A stretch of DNA of 64,000 bases. It comes from Hippopus hippopus (Eukaryota; Mollusca; Bivalvia; Cardiida; Cardiidae). A program made the translations under genes and the position numbers. This document shows positions 1-11,468 of the stretch, one piece after another. The notes beneath the pieces were generated by a model. That model worked only from the letters and a program-made list of their open reading frames with translations. It was not told the DNA's origin and searched no databases. The DNA lies in assembly GCA_946811185.2 (NCBI GenBank), contig OX328100.1, forward strand, positions 16,790,999 through 16,854,998. Reading direction: 5' to 3'. Every line of letters begins with the position of its first letter. The first letter of the stretch is position 1.

Positions 1-189
1 TAGGCTTGCCAAAATTGGAAGCTTTTGCAGACAATAAAATAAATGTGATGTAAAAAATGCAATCGGAAGGGTAAAAAGCATTATGAGAAAAGGAGAAAAT
101 GCTGGTTACCTGCTCCTTTTCCAACAATAATTTCAAAAGGCTCCCTCCAAAGGATTGTCTAAACATAGGACTGTTTGGTTAAGGGTTAA
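1..189 (+). repeat. Family A element, 5' end cut by window
   Basis: The left TIR lies outside the window. The left hairpin arm and GGTTACC centre are present, but the right arm is eroded. It ends in GGTTAAGGGTTAA. Confidence 0.85.
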
Positions 190-561
190 AAAAAAACAGA
201 AATTTATTTTTGAAGATCAGAAAATGACAATTAACCATAATAATAACTTCATTTCTATTATTAATCAGTATGGTTATAATATTCATTATAAACTCTACAG
301 ATACAGTGATCTACAATTTAATTTTTTTGTTTTCATCAAAATTTAAAGGAAAAAAAATATACTCACTTTTTTTTTTTCTCAAAAAAGAAACTTCACATCC
401 CATCAACTTAACACAATCCTTAGTTTCGATCATCTGATTCAACCACAGCCACTAAAAGCGTCAAAACGAACCTCTGAAAGGAAAACAAGAAGACCATAAT
501 GAATGTCTGATTTCTATCAAAAACCTCAAACTCTTTACTCATGCACGTAAAAACAAATGTA
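190..561. other. No recognised feature
   Basis: AT-rich sequence with poly-A and poly-T runs near 350-390. I see no repeat family or credible exon here. Confidence 0.5.
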
Positions 562-793
562 TTAACCCTTTACCACACAATCCTGAGTTTTAACAGCCAT
601 AAGAAGGAAGACTTTTGGAAAAAAAATTGTGAAAAAAGGAGAAAATGCTGGTATCCAGCATTTTCTCCTTTTCCCACAACTTTTTTCTACACTATTGGAG
701 AAAAATTGCATAATTGAGCTATATTTGAAGTGTTGTCTTCAAATGTATTCAATATGTATAAGTCTAACATTGATTCATAAACTAAAGAGTTAA
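562..793 (-). repeat. Family A element
   Basis: Full length, TTAA to TTAA. The hairpin centre is altered to GGTATCC, and the right end is diverged but still ends AAAGAGTTAA. Confidence 0.85.
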
Positions 794-1146
794 GAAACAT
801 ACTTTCATAAAATAGAACGTGTGTTACTGGTACTTAAAAGACAGTTTCTTTTTGTGTACATCACATTATTATAAATCAAATGTAATTATCAAATATTGTT
901 TTTATACTTACATGATTTATTCGTTAAAGAAGAAGAGAGAAATTTATGTATTTTCTAAATGTCTACAAGGAAAAGTGTTATTGACGACTAAAAGAAATGG
1001 TTCAAAAGATCGCTTGGTTTTTTAAAAACAATAGTTTCTAATTAAACGGCTTATGCCATACAACAGAAAAGGTCACACCTTATTAGTCATGTGTGTTCTC
1101 TATTTCATTTAGAAAAAAAAAACTTGTTGGAACCTCTCATGTACAT

Positions 1147-1372
1147 TTAACCCTTTTCTAAAGGATCCCAAATTTTAACGATCCTGACAAAGGCTTTTGA
1201 AAACGTTGCCGTTGAGGAAAGAAAAAAAGCTGGTAACCAGCGTTTTCTCTCAGCAGAAAATGTATTCTATCCTTCCTGATACAACCTCCATCATTTGAGT
1301 CACATTTAATTTGTCTGCAAACTCTTTCAATTTGGAATAGTCCATAGTTTTGTCGTCTGGTGAATAGTTCAA
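1147..1372 (-). repeat. Family A element, eroded
   Basis: It starts at TTAA. Only the inner AGCTGGTAACCAGC part of the hairpin still pairs well. The 3' end reads GTCTGGTGAATAGTTCAA, so the right TTAA is mutated. Confidence 0.75.
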
Positions 1373-1890
1373 TGATTTTTATAAACCTAACTAAAGTTCA
1401 AAAGAAAATATTTAGTTCTTGTTGGTACATTTGTTCCTTTTCTCTTACAAAGACCAATTTGTTTATGCAATGACTGCAAAGTACTCTAAATGAAAACTTT
1501 GCTTTGATTTTGCCTGTTTGATTTTTTGCTGAAATATTTTTCAGGTACATGCATCATCTCATGAATTACCGGTATATCAACATTTTCTCTTTATCTCGTA
1601 GACAGACTTTTGAATTTTATTTGGTTCATATAACAGCACATCCTGTTTTAGGTATAACAACATATTTATAGATCAGGGTTCTCAAAATCATCAGGTAATT
1701 GGAGATTTTGCCACCATCATCGACCGTTTTCACTGAGCCACTTCTATTTTTGAAAGTATGATAACATAAACAAAGAAAACCTGAAAATTTAATAAAAGAA
1801 AAAAAATGATGTCGATTCTTAAAAGTTTGGCAAACAAACTGACCTCTCTATTTTCCTATTTCAATTTATTTTGAAAACAAGTAAACGGAA

Positions 1891-2010
1891 TTTAACCCGT
1901 AAAGCACCTTTCACTACTACAGTTGCATTAATGGCAAGTGTAGATCAAGGTCAGACTGAACAAAATGTACATTCTGATCTAAGATCTACACTGTATGGTT
2001 TGCTGTTATA
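1891..2010 (+). repeat. Family B2 palindrome
   Basis: CCTTTCACTACTACAGTTGC leads into AGTGTAGATCAAGGTCAGAC and its inverted partner GATCTAAGATCTACACTG. The right part is lost. Confidence 0.7.
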
Positions 2011-2021
2011 CACAAGTAAAG

Positions 2022-2097
2022 AAAACATTGTGATAACAAGAACAACTGCTTGCAGAGAGCTATTTCTCCTTTTCCCACAATGCTTTCCAAAGTTGTA
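2022..2097. repeat. Family A fragment
   Basis: Remnant of the hairpin arms (GAAAACATTGTG and TCTCCTTTTCCCACAATG) without TIRs. Confidence 0.55.
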
Positions 2098-2434
2098 AAT
2101 TGGGAATTTACAAATCATATTTGCATTAAGTAATTGGTAAACTAGGAGTTTTAGTCACCCACTAAAACAATGAACGGAGATGACTGTTCAAATATGCAAG
2201 ATACAAGGAGAGATAGGACTACCCGGGCAAGCTCCCTGTCATGGTGTCGCTAAAATGTAAAAGGATATGCTAACGGCAAAATATGTAGATGTGGTCAAAG
2301 ATAACAGAAGCCCTTTTTTTCAACACTTCATTTTTCGGGTGAAGCTTCTATTCCTCCTTCATTATGTCACCCTTAAGACTTCTAAATAATTGATGTGAAC
2401 TCAGTACAGTAGGACCAACAATATTATTACAAAT

Positions 2435-2660
2435 TTAACCCTTTACCACATAAGACTCTTCATGACCCTGAGAATGAAGCCTTTTGAAAACATTGTAAGA
2501 AAAAGAGAAAATGCTGGTAACCAGCATTTTCTCCTTTTCTCACAATGTTTTCTACCCTTCCTAAAACAATTTTTCTTATTTTTGAGTCACATGTATTGTG
2601 CCATGTGCAAATGGTTTCAAGTTGGATTACTCTAAAATTTTGTAGTTTAGTAAAGATTTA
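2435..2660 (-). repeat. Family A element
   Basis: The left TTAA and the whole hairpin (GGTAACC centre) are present. The right TIR is worn (TAGTAAAGATTTA). Confidence 0.85.
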
Positions 2661-2755
2661 TGGCTGTGTTTCAAAAATATTCTCCCAAACTATCAGACAA
2701 TGTACAGAAAAGATCTGGCTGAAATTTCTGTGTATTCTGATCTTGATCAATAAGC

Positions 2756-2893
2756 TATTAGTAACCAGCATATTTTTCTTTTCCCTTAATGTTTTCTACC
2801 CTTTCCTAAGGAAAAAAAAAAAACACAATTTCTGCCACATTTACTTTGTCAACTGCAAATGCATCCAATTTAGACATTTCTAAAAATTTGTTT
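2756..2893 (-). repeat. Family A fragment, right half
   Basis: It starts at the hairpin centre (GTAACCAGC) and runs to the region before the right TIR. The left half is missing. Confidence 0.65.
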
Positions 2894-3186
2894 TATAACA
2901 TAGAATAAGACATATCTTCTTTTTCGTCTGCAGTTACCCATTCAGCTGGGACAGATCTAAAATTTTGTTGTATGGTATACAGATAATTGATTTGTCCATT
3001 TTCCAATTTTGATATTATCACTTGGTCTATTGTCTCCAAACACTGTATGCTGATGTTCATTTGTGGTCATTGGTCAATGGCCTGAATTATTCTACCGTTG
3101 TGCATCAATACATTATTGGCAGCTGGATTTGAAATTCCAAAAACTTATCCATTTTGCTTCAAAACAATAATTGTAAAAATTATTGT

Positions 3187-3300
3187 AAACGTTTGTTTGC
3201 TTGTTTAGTATCCCACACTGCTTCCAACATTATTTAAGTCATATTGTGGTGGCCAGTGCACCTATCTTTGCACCCTAGAGTTTCCTCTTAGCAAAGCTTT
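3187..3300 (-). repeat. SINE 3' part
   Basis: CAACATTATTTAAGTCATAT and GGTGGCCAGTGCACC match the 3' body of the tRNA-headed SINEs at 17.4, 30.8 and 62.3 kb. The tRNA-like head is absent. Confidence 0.6.
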
Positions 3301-3495
3301 CCACATGTCCTATATTTAACCATAGTTGTTGCCATGATATTACTGAAATAGTGTTGAAAGTGGCAAAAATAACACCATTTAACCAAAGCTGTTGCAATAA
3401 TATTACTCAAATAATGTTGAAAGCTGCATATTAGCACTTTTTAACCAATCATATCATTTGGAATTGTGCAAAACTTGAATATGAGTCAGCCCTGA

Positions 3496-3665
3496 CTGCA
3501 CCTTTCACAACAAATTGCCTTTGTGGCCAATGTAGATCAAGATCAGACTGCACAAAACAGGCAGTCTGATCTTTGATCTACATTGTCCGCTTGGCTGAAA
3601 CATTCTGAAGAATAGCAACCTTTTCATTGCCTTTATTTAGGTCTACTTTTTCTACTGAAAGCATC
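3496..3665 (+). repeat. Family B2 element
   Basis: TTTCACAACAAATTGCCTTTG is followed by the palindrome around GTAGATCAAGATCAGACTGC and its inverse. The right flank TCTGAAGAATAGCAACC is shared with the copy at 12.3 kb. Confidence 0.75.
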
Positions 3666-3999
3666 TTTTTGGTTTATAAAGTTTAAAGGTTTATAAAGGT
3701 TAATAAAGCATTGTGCTGCTCATCCTTCGCTAGAAAATTGCATGATGACACATAAAAAGTAGATGATTACAAGCTTCAATGAACCATAAAAATTTCACTG
3801 ATTTGGGGAGCAATCATTATTTGGGAGAAACTGAACCAGTGTATCGATTTTATCCCCACATTGTCCCATTGATTTTGTGTTATGTGAAAGAAATAAACTT
3901 TTTGAAATTTTTCTAGTTTTGCTGATTTTTTTCTTAATGACACTTTGTTTTCATGCATGACAAAATACTGTTTTTCATCTTTTACTGATCCTTTAATAA

Positions 4000-4148
4000 A
4001 ACTGAATGATGACGTAAGCTGGTCCTTTGATATGCAGAATATTGACCAATAGCAAAAAGATTTTGACCCAAGGCAGCCTACTTGCGCTAATTCTATGTCG
4101 ATACCACCTGCAGATGTATTAAACCCTCTTTTCACAGAGCATGACAAA
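4000..4148 (+). repeat. Family C element, right part
   Basis: TGGTCCTTTGATATGCAGAA, then TTGACCAATAGC, and an end TTAAACCCTCTTTTCACAGA, as in other family C copies. The left half is unrecognisable. Confidence 0.65.
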
Positions 4149-4309
4149 ATATAAAGTGTTTGTCTTGATCTATACTACCCTAGTAATCAAAGATCAGCCT
4201 GCATGTTTTGTGCAGACTGAACTTCATAGACATCATCCATTGGGGAAACTGGAATTTCTTACATACAATAAGCCAAAAAATTAACATTTTTCCAAATAAC
4301 CAAATCATA

Positions 4310-4393
4310 AAACTTTAAGCCACAGCTTTTTTGATGTCTATAAATGCTTTCGATTTGGACAAGCCTGAAATTTCGTCCTCTGCTGTGAGTTAA
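4310..4393 (-). repeat. Family A fragment, right end
   Basis: AATGCTTTCGATTTGGACAA and a GAGTTAA end. The hairpin is absent. Confidence 0.6.
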
Positions 4394-4607
4394 CTAACAC
4401 TTTATCAGGCAACCCCAAAGTCTAAGGACCCTGCGAAAGATGGCTGTCGAAAACTTTGAAAGAAGAGAAGAAAATGCTGGTAACCAGCAACGTGATTTCT
4501 ATCCGATCACAAACAAATCAAAACTCTATTAGCCACAACTTATCTGGTGTCTGTAATTGCTTTCAATTTCGACAGGTCCCAAATTTTGTCTTCTGCTAAA
4601 GAATTAA
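4394..4607 (-). repeat. Family A element, right hairpin arm lost
   Basis: It abuts the preceding fragment. GCTGGTAACCAGC is kept, but the right arm is replaced by unrelated bases. The right TTAA (4604-4607) is shared with the next copy. Confidence 0.75.
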
Positions 4608-4819
4608 CCCTTTACTAAACAACAAAATTTTAGACTTGTCAAATTGGAAGCATTTGCAGATATCAGTCAAGTGGTAAGATTTGTCTTAGATAGGATAGAA
4701 AGCATTGTGGATAAAGGAGAAAATGCTGGTAACCAGCATTTTCTCCTTTTCCCACAATGTTTTCAAAAGGTTTCTTCCTCAGGGTTGATTAAAGACAAGA
4801 TTGTTTGGTAAAGATTTAA
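4604..4819 (+). repeat. Family A element
   Basis: Complete and bounded by TTAA. The hairpin centre is GGTAACC, the opposite of most + copies. It shares its left TTAA with the - copy before it. Confidence 0.9.
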
Positions 4820-4978
4820 TTAAGAAATGTACCAAGAAAGCATTTTTTTTGTTCACAAAGTAAATTCAATTTGAGTAACAAGTCAGGCTGCATGCATCCC
4901 ACACCAATCTTTGTTTGATAGTTACAAGCATGGCTTCATGTCTTTCTTGCATGCAAACATCCAACCTTTTAAATCCTT

Positions 4979-5212
4979 TTAACCTTTTACCACAAAATCC
5001 CAATTTTTTTTTTGAACGCTGAAAGAGAAAGCTTTTGAGGACATTGTGGGAAAAGGAGACAATGCTGGTAACCAACTTTTTTTCCTGTTTCCCACATTGT
5101 TTTCAACCCTAATAAAGACAGAAAGTAATAATATTTGGCTACATTTGATTTGTTGTGAAATTCTCTAAACTTTGTCCAGTCCACAATTTTATAGCACTTG
5201 CTAAAGAGTTGA
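4979..5212 (-). repeat. Family A element
   Basis: The left TTAA is intact and the right end has become GAGTTGA. The right hairpin arm is altered (CCAACTTTTTTTCC). Confidence 0.8.
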
Positions 5213-5423
5213 TTCTTTACCAGAAAACAAACTGACAAGAAGGGCTTTTGAAAACATTGTTGGAAAAGGAGAAAATGCTGGTTACCAGCATTTTCTCCTT
5301 TTCCCATAATGTTTTCTATGCTATTAACAACAAATTTCGTTATTTGATCAGCCTCTACTTTGTTGTCTGCATTATGCTTTCTACTTGGACGAGTCTACGA
5401 TTTTGTTGTAGCAATGAGGTAAG
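5209..5423 (-). repeat. Family A element
   Basis: It abuts the previous copy on TTGA. It is - by its flanks but has centre GGTTACC, an exception to the usual polarity. The hairpin arms are otherwise intact. Confidence 0.8.
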
Positions 5424-6607
5424 ATATTATAAGACTGTTTTTGTCTGTCAGTCATTTACTTCAGAAAAGATTGCAGCAAAAGAAGAAACTACTCATTATG
5501 AGCAATATTTATTCAATTCACTTTCAAATATACCAAAGGTATATTTTTTATAAAGATTTTACAGTAAGATTTATACCAAATATAATATAAATATAATAAA
5601 ATTTTATCAAATGCCTAGTATGTAAGGTAATGTTTAGCAATAAAGGGGGCTAGCACCTCTAAAAATATACATCAATTTATATCAATCGTTCAAGACGATG
5701 TCCATTTTACGTTGCAGGACATTCAGGCTGTTCATGAAATTTGCTTTCATGGATCTGCATGTTCGGGATATAATGAGCATGTCATAAAACTTTTTTGTTC
5801 CACTTATCAAATGGTATGAATTATATTGTAATACCTTTATGAATAATATACCATAGGTACATTTGAAAGTGTTACATATACTTTTGAACACTCTGTGTTC
5901 CTACATTTATAATGATTATCAATATTCTTGGAGATTTTGTCAAAGTCTTCTGCTTTTTTTAATCAGTAACTGTCTATGACATTATGCCAAGGCTTTGGAG
6001 TGATTTTGCCAAAAGAAATATATCAACACTTGGTTTGGCTTCACTTTCATCAATGAACATGACAATGATGTAATTCTACTCCTGAAAGAAAGGATTTCAT
6101 GTAATCAATATTACAAAAGCATGTGATTTTTTTTTTATGTAACCTGTCTGGTTGTCATAGTAACCAAATTTTACTGAGGACATACATGAGGACTTTGAGA
6201 AAGACCAGATGTGTTCCATTGGTAATAAAACAGCACATTATAATGAGACGTTGCAAGATGACTAAAGTTGAAATATAATCCATCATGGCCACGTCATTAT
6301 TATGATGGAATTCTCATGAGTATCATATCTGAAAAAACTACTGGAACATGGCTTGAAGACAAATATATGATTTAGAAAAAAGCCAAACAAGTTTAGTATT
6401 TCCTTTTTCCCTGGAGGAAAGAATTCTTTAACTTTATCAACTATATTCTCATCATTTTACATTTCAGAACAGATAGTTTTTGATGCAAAACCATAACACT
6501 ATGTCCTAGTTTCATTAGAAAATTAGATTTTTTTCCCATAAACCTCACACTATCATGACTGTTAATCACCATCAGGAAAGCATAAAGTAAGGTATGAACA
6601 TATTATT
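5424..6607. other. No recognised feature
   Basis: About 1.2 kb of AT-rich DNA without a recognised repeat. Short open stretches near 6160-6260 show no convincing pair of splice sites. Confidence 0.5.
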
Positions 6608-6808
6608 TTACATCGATTGAGAATCAAGTTCTTGCAACTTATACTAGTCTCTCTCGATTCTCCTCCCTGGGAACTAGACCAGTACTTGTGCCGAATGTGT
6701 GGGCCAATGAACAGTACCAAAGTTGACATCTGCACACGGGGATCGAACTCAGGACCTTATGGTTACGAAGCCGACCCTCTTCCTCATGACCACAAATACC
6801 ACCCTTAC
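6608..6808 (-). repeat. tRNA-headed SINE, S3 group
   Basis: On the - strand the right end is a tRNA-like head (AGGTCCTGAGTTCGATCCCC, B-box like). The body CAACTTATACTAGTCTCTCT is shared with the copy at 11.2 kb. Confidence 0.7.
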
Positions 6809-6930
6809 GAAGCAGGCTTTTGAAAACATTATGGGAGGGTTAGCAGCAAATTCTCTTTTTCCCACAATGTTTTGAAAAGGCATCTTCCTTTGGGTCTTTA
6901 AAAGTCAGGATTGTATGGTAAAACGTAAAT
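6800..6930. repeat. Family A fragment with two like arms
   Basis: Both sides of the hairpin carry the CTTTTGAAAACATT type of arm, which normally occurs on one side only. The core is rearranged and the left TIR is replaced by the SINE. Confidence 0.6.
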
Positions 6931-7123
6931 GACCATGAAGCTCTGTGACCTAAGAACTAACCTTTAATGATACAAAATTTGACAAAATAAAATCAATTTT
7001 GCCATGAAACTCAGTACAAACCTCTTGAAAGTGAACAGGTCAGTGCCAAACCTTTGATTTTAAATTTAAGTTGAAATTTTAACCCTAGTTGATACTAATT
7101 GGTAGACTATTGATATCAGTGCC

Positions 7124-7332
7124 TTAACCCTTTGGCTGGTAAGTGCGACTCACTGACCTTTTGCGGACAGTGTAGATCAAGATCAGACTGCACAACGTGC
7201 AGTCTGATCTTGGATCTACACTGTCCGATGAGAAGATACTTTTCTCCAAAATATAAGTATGAAATAGCATTATTTGGGTTTTTACTATAGGTTGAAAGTT
7301 TAATTGAAGTTATTTAGCAGGACAAGGGTTAA
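7124..7332 (+). repeat. Family B1 element, intact
   Basis: Bounded by TTAA at both ends. It reads CCCTTTGGCTGGTAAGTGCG, CCTTTTGCGGACAGTGTAG, the palindrome around GATCAGACTGCAC, then GTTATTTAGCAGGACAAGGG. Length is 209 bp. It is one of the best reference copies for B1. Confidence 0.85.
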
Positions 7333-7398
7333 AACTTATTATCTCCCTAAATAATTTTGTGGTTGATGACCAGGAAAACATCCTTGTAAAATGTATAT

Positions 7399-7673
7399 AT
7401 CAGCCATGCCCTGGCAAAAGAGGCTTTCATGCATCTCTGTGATGCATTATACCAAGCAAGTCATCACATACCGTGATTAACGATCATAAAGTGCATTTTG
7501 GCTAACATTCAAGTGACTTAATATGAGGTAAAATGGTCCTAGGATATGAAGAAAATTTACCAAAAAATGAAAGAGTTCAACCCAGCTCAGTCTGCATGGA
7601 CTGTGCAGGCTAACCTGGGTTAAAACTTTTTGCAGATGCATTAAACCTCCTTTCACAGAGCAAAACTCATATG
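7399..7673 (+). repeat. Family C element, first of a tandem pair
   Basis: AGAGGCTTTCATGCATCTC at the left, TTAAACCTCCTTTCACAGAG at the right, and an internal palindrome near CAGTCTGCATGGACTGTGCA. It joins the next copy at CATATGAG. Confidence 0.8.
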
Positions 7674-7938
7674 AGCCGTGCTCCAGCAAAAGGGGGCTTA
7701 ATGCATCTCCGTCATCCATGGTACCAAGCAAGCCATTACATACTTATGGATCCATAATATCCATTTTTTCAGACAACTGACTCAATCGCGTGATAGACTG
7801 GTCCTTGGACATACAGAAAATTGACCAATAGCGAAAAGTTTCGGCCCTGGTCAGCCTGCGCGGACTGCACAGGCTGACCAGGGTTGATGCTTTTCGCAGA
7901 TGCATTAAGCCCCCTTTTTACAGAGCATGGCTCATATG
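7668..7938 (+). repeat. Family C element, second of a tandem pair
   Basis: The best copy of family C. It has CATATGAGCCGTGCTC at the left and GAGCATGGCTCATATG at the right as terminal inverted repeats. Inside is the perfect palindrome GGTCAGCCTGCGCGGACTGC / GCACAGGCTGACC, with ATGGATCCAT mid-element. No coding capacity. Confidence 0.85.
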
Positions 7939-8606
7939 TTATCAACATGACATTGGTCCAAAAACATCATCAACAAGAACAGAACTTGGTATGTTTCAAG
8001 CTGACATAGTAATACAGCGTAAAGTTTCAGCATAACCACATCCCTAAGCAATTAGTGTCTTTGATGCAAATGCAACATGAGGTATTTTGAAAACATGTCC
8101 CAAACACAGAAAATGTCCCTTTTCTTTCTCTTTGTCCAACATTTTCCTGCTCATAATTTTGTATTTTAATGGACAACAGTAAGATGAAACCCAAAATGTT
8201 ACTACCGGTATATCAATTTGGCAAAAATTTTAAAATTTTGAGATAAGAAGATGAATGCAACCTCAGTGATTACAAATTGCTTTTTCCCCATACTGTCTGG
8301 GTTTAATGCAGTCTAGAAGTAGAACAGATTAGCCCATTGCTGTTTTCCAAAACTAATAAAGAAGACTAAAAAAGACAGAAGTTTGAGTGGAAAGACATTG
8401 TCCTTTTCCTATTATGAGGGAACACGGAGGGAAAAAGGAACAACACTAGGATTTGTGGTTAACCGACATTAAGCCAGTTATTGAAGGATACTTGTATCAA
8501 AATGAGAATCACAGTAATAATTTTCTCCTTTCGTGATCATGTTTAATAAATTTTCATATTTAGAGTTAGCCATGCTGATTATCAATATATTTGACAAGGA
8601 TATTCT

Positions 8607-8834
8607 TTAACTCTTTACCAAACGACAAAATTTAAGACTAGTCCAAATTCAAAGCATTTGCAGACAACAATTTCAATATGGCTCAAATGGCGGCATTTGT
8701 CCTTGATAGAGTGGAAAACATTGTGGGAAAAGGAGAAAATGCTGGTTACCAGCATTTTCTCCTTTTCCCACAGTGTTTTCAAAAGGCTTCTTTCCAAGGG
8801 TTGTTAAAACCCAGGATTGTTTGCTAAAGGGTTT
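8607..8834 (+). repeat. Family A element
   Basis: Left TTAA intact, a nearly perfect hairpin with centre GGTTACC, and right end GCTAAAGGGTTTA. Confidence 0.9.
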
Positions 8835-8997
8835 ACAGTCTTCTGCAGCCAGTTTGTTTAAAGAGGTACTGATGTGAAGTGTATCATCATTGTCAATCAT
8901 CATTGATTCAACAAAAAATCCTCTATTCTCCTTTCCATTGTGACAGGTGAAATTGATTACAACAAATAGCCAGTGTCCAATGCTAGGTCAAGTATTA

Positions 8998-9227
8998 GAT
9001 CAACTCTTCACCAGTCAACAAAATTTTGGACTCAACCAAATTGAAAGATTTTGTGAACAACAAATCAAAATGTAGCTTCAACGATGATTTCTGTCTTGGA
9101 TAGGGTAGAAAAAATTAAGGGACAAGGAGAAAATGCTGATTAAGCATTTTCTTCTTTTCCTTCAATGTCTTCAAAAACCACCTCTTTCAGGATTGTTAAA
9201 AATCAGATTTATGTGGTAAAGAGTTAA
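8998..9227 (+). repeat. Family A element, short hairpin
   Basis: The centre is reduced to ATGCTGATTAAGCAT, so the loop-proximal pairing is changed. The right TTAA (9224-9227) is shared with the next copy. Confidence 0.8.
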
Positions 9228-9437
9228 CCCTTTACCAGACCACAAAATTTTAGACTCAATCACATTGATAGCAATCAATAGCATTTGCTAAGGAAAAGTT
9301 AAGGCTCCAGTGATGACATTTGACTGTAAAAGGGTAGAAAATATTGAGGAAAAAGAAGCAAATGCTGGCTTCCAATGTTTTCAAAAACCTTCCCTACCAG
9401 GGTCATTAAAATTTGGGACTGTGCAGTAAAGGTTTAA
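9224..9437 (+). repeat. Family A element, right hairpin arm deleted
   Basis: TTAA to TTAA. The left arm is present up to AATGCTGGCTTCC, then the sequence jumps to AATGTTTTCAAAAACC. Confidence 0.8.
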
Positions 9438-9731
9438 TTTTATGAGAAGCTACTTGAACTTTTTTGTGACTAATGAAACTTGGCATATTGGTATGTCTTA
9501 TGTAACAGGATAGGGTTTCTGAAGGCAAAATGAATCTTATCATAGTTCAGGCTCGTGTATAAAGCTTTGTTTGCGATTTTAATCACTTTACGAATTTCCT
9601 TTTTTTCCAAGGTATAAATAAAAAAAAACTTACACAAAAACATACCCTGTGATCAGCTTTTACCATTTCATTGGAAATTTTAAATGACTAAATTACAACG
9701 AGCCTATTCTTTGTGCAAATTACTGTTGACC

Positions 9732-10465
9732 AAGGTTCGCATTCAGCCACTATACCACTAGAATATTCTTTGTCTTACTCTCAAGAATTTTCTAAATTTT
9801 AAAGCAACACACCTTTATAGTGGCATATTTCTGCCGCGAGATAAGAGATAGCTATTGTGATAATTTAAGAGAACTATCGTGATAAAACAAAGTTTCCTGG
9901 AAATATTATGCAAATAAAAAAAATTTTCACGATAAAAATATTGCGATAATTCTAACTGTTATCATGGATTTCTTTTGCTTTTGTGCCCACAACTGACAGT
10001 TTCGGAACATCTTCGTCTTCAACCTTATGAATTCTCTGTTTCCCTGAATGGTTGTAGGAGGCATTTCGAGTCGTCTTTGTGATTTTAGACTTCTGTTCAT
10101 TTCAAGTCTTGTCAAATTTTACCAATTAAGCTACAATTGTTAATAATGCGAATTTTCACTTACTGCAATCTTGTGAAGTCAAAAACTACCGAGTTCATCC
10201 AAATGGTGAATTTTCTATTTATAGATATTGAGAAACGGATAGAACTATCACGATAATTTTATCTCGAATGTCAGCTTCGTGCACCAATGAGAAATTTTGC
10301 TTTAAAATATTTACTGATCAATGTAAAATTTTCTAGATAACAAAGTTTATTGTGATGTTTTTTTTTAGCAAATTTTTCACAATCTCTATAAAAATTCCAG
10401 GAAACTGATTTATCGCCACAGTTTTAAAAAACTAAGAATTGCTGGTGAATACAGGCCCTGTCTAT
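9732..10465. mobile_element. Large inverted-repeat element
   Basis: Nested inverted repeats flank a central 200-300 bp. AACAAAGTTTCCTGGAA (near 9888) faces TTCCAGGAAACTGATTTATC (near 10396), and GAGAACTATCGTGATAA (near 9870) faces ACTATCACGATAATTTTATC (near 10246). The right end TTGCTGGTGAATACAGG resembles the end of the element at 33.8 kb. The class is not identified. The loop carries a basic - strand ORF (10115-9927). Confidence 0.5.
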
Positions 10466-10471
10466 GAGACT

Positions 10472-10680
10472 TTAACCCTTTGGCTGCTAAGTGCAACTCA
10501 CTGACCTTTTGCGGACAATGTAGATCAAGATCAGAATGCACAGAACATGCACCCTGATCTTTGATCTGCATTATTCAGTAAGGAGATGTCTCTCCCAAAA
10601 GAATACCTTTGAAAGAGCAAAACCTGGATTTTTACTATCAGCTTGAAAGTTTCATTTTATTTATTTAGCAGGATAAGGGT
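10472..10680 (+). repeat. Family B1 element
   Basis: Left TTAA, CCCTTTGGCTGCTAAGTGC, core palindrome with several mismatches, and right end AGCAGGATAAGGGTTC (TTAA mutated). Confidence 0.85.
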
Positions 10681-11028
10681 TCAGTTTCTTTTTGACTGAC
10701 AAATTTTACAGACAAAAGGCACTAATGAAGGAATAAAGTGGTTGTTCTCTTGCAGACTTGGTAAAAACTTGAACAGTGAATACAGTTTAAACATAATGTG
10801 AGCTCCTTTTGTGAATAACAGATCAAGACAATACTGCAAAAAGCATACTCTATTTTGGGATAAATGGTACACTGCTGAATATTTTGTGACCAAAACAACT
10901 TTTTAGATGCCATGCAAAGTCCGAGTCTTTTTTTAGAAACTGAAAAAATCTGTTTTTTCTTGCTTCTAAATGGATTTAACCAGGTGTATATTTGACATAA
11001 AATAAACCTGTAAGCAAGCATAGCTAAA

Positions 11029-11180
11029 TTAACCCTCAGAGATCAAAGTCAGACTGCACAAAAGCTGTAGTCTGATCTTTGATCTACACTGTCTGATTTC
11101 CTGAGACTTTCTGAATGACAGCAAGCTTGAAATTGTTTGGGTATTATTTCTACACTTAAACATGTCTATAAGATTTATCC
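11029..11180 (+). repeat. Family B2 element, partial
   Basis: CAAAGTCAGACTGCACAAAA pairs with GTCTGATCTTTGATCTACAC. The right flank TGAATGACAGCAAGC matches B2. Confidence 0.7.
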
Positions 11181-11233
11181 ATGCCCTAAAGTTTAAAATG
11201 AATAATGAAAGCATTATTCATTTTAAACATATT

Positions 11234-11432
11234 TACTTTACATCGATTGAGAAACAAGTTCTTACAACTTATACTAATTTCTCTTGATTCTGCTTCCTGA
11301 GAACTATACCATTACTCGCGCCGAATATGTGGGCCAATGAAAAATCCCTAAGTTGACACCCACTCCCGGGTATCAAACTCGGGACCTTATGGTTACGAGG
11401 CCGACACTCTACCTCACAACCACGGACACCAC
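11234..11432 (-). repeat. tRNA-headed SINE, S3 group
   Basis: Read on the - strand, it starts with a tRNA-like head (GTGGTTGTGAGGTAGAGTG A-box region, GAGTTTGATACCC B-box region). The tail TTTACATCGATTGAGAAACA is shared with the copy at 6.6 kb. Confidence 0.75.
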
Positions 11433-11468
11433 ACCAATAAAAGTATTCTAACTTTCAGAATTTCTCCT

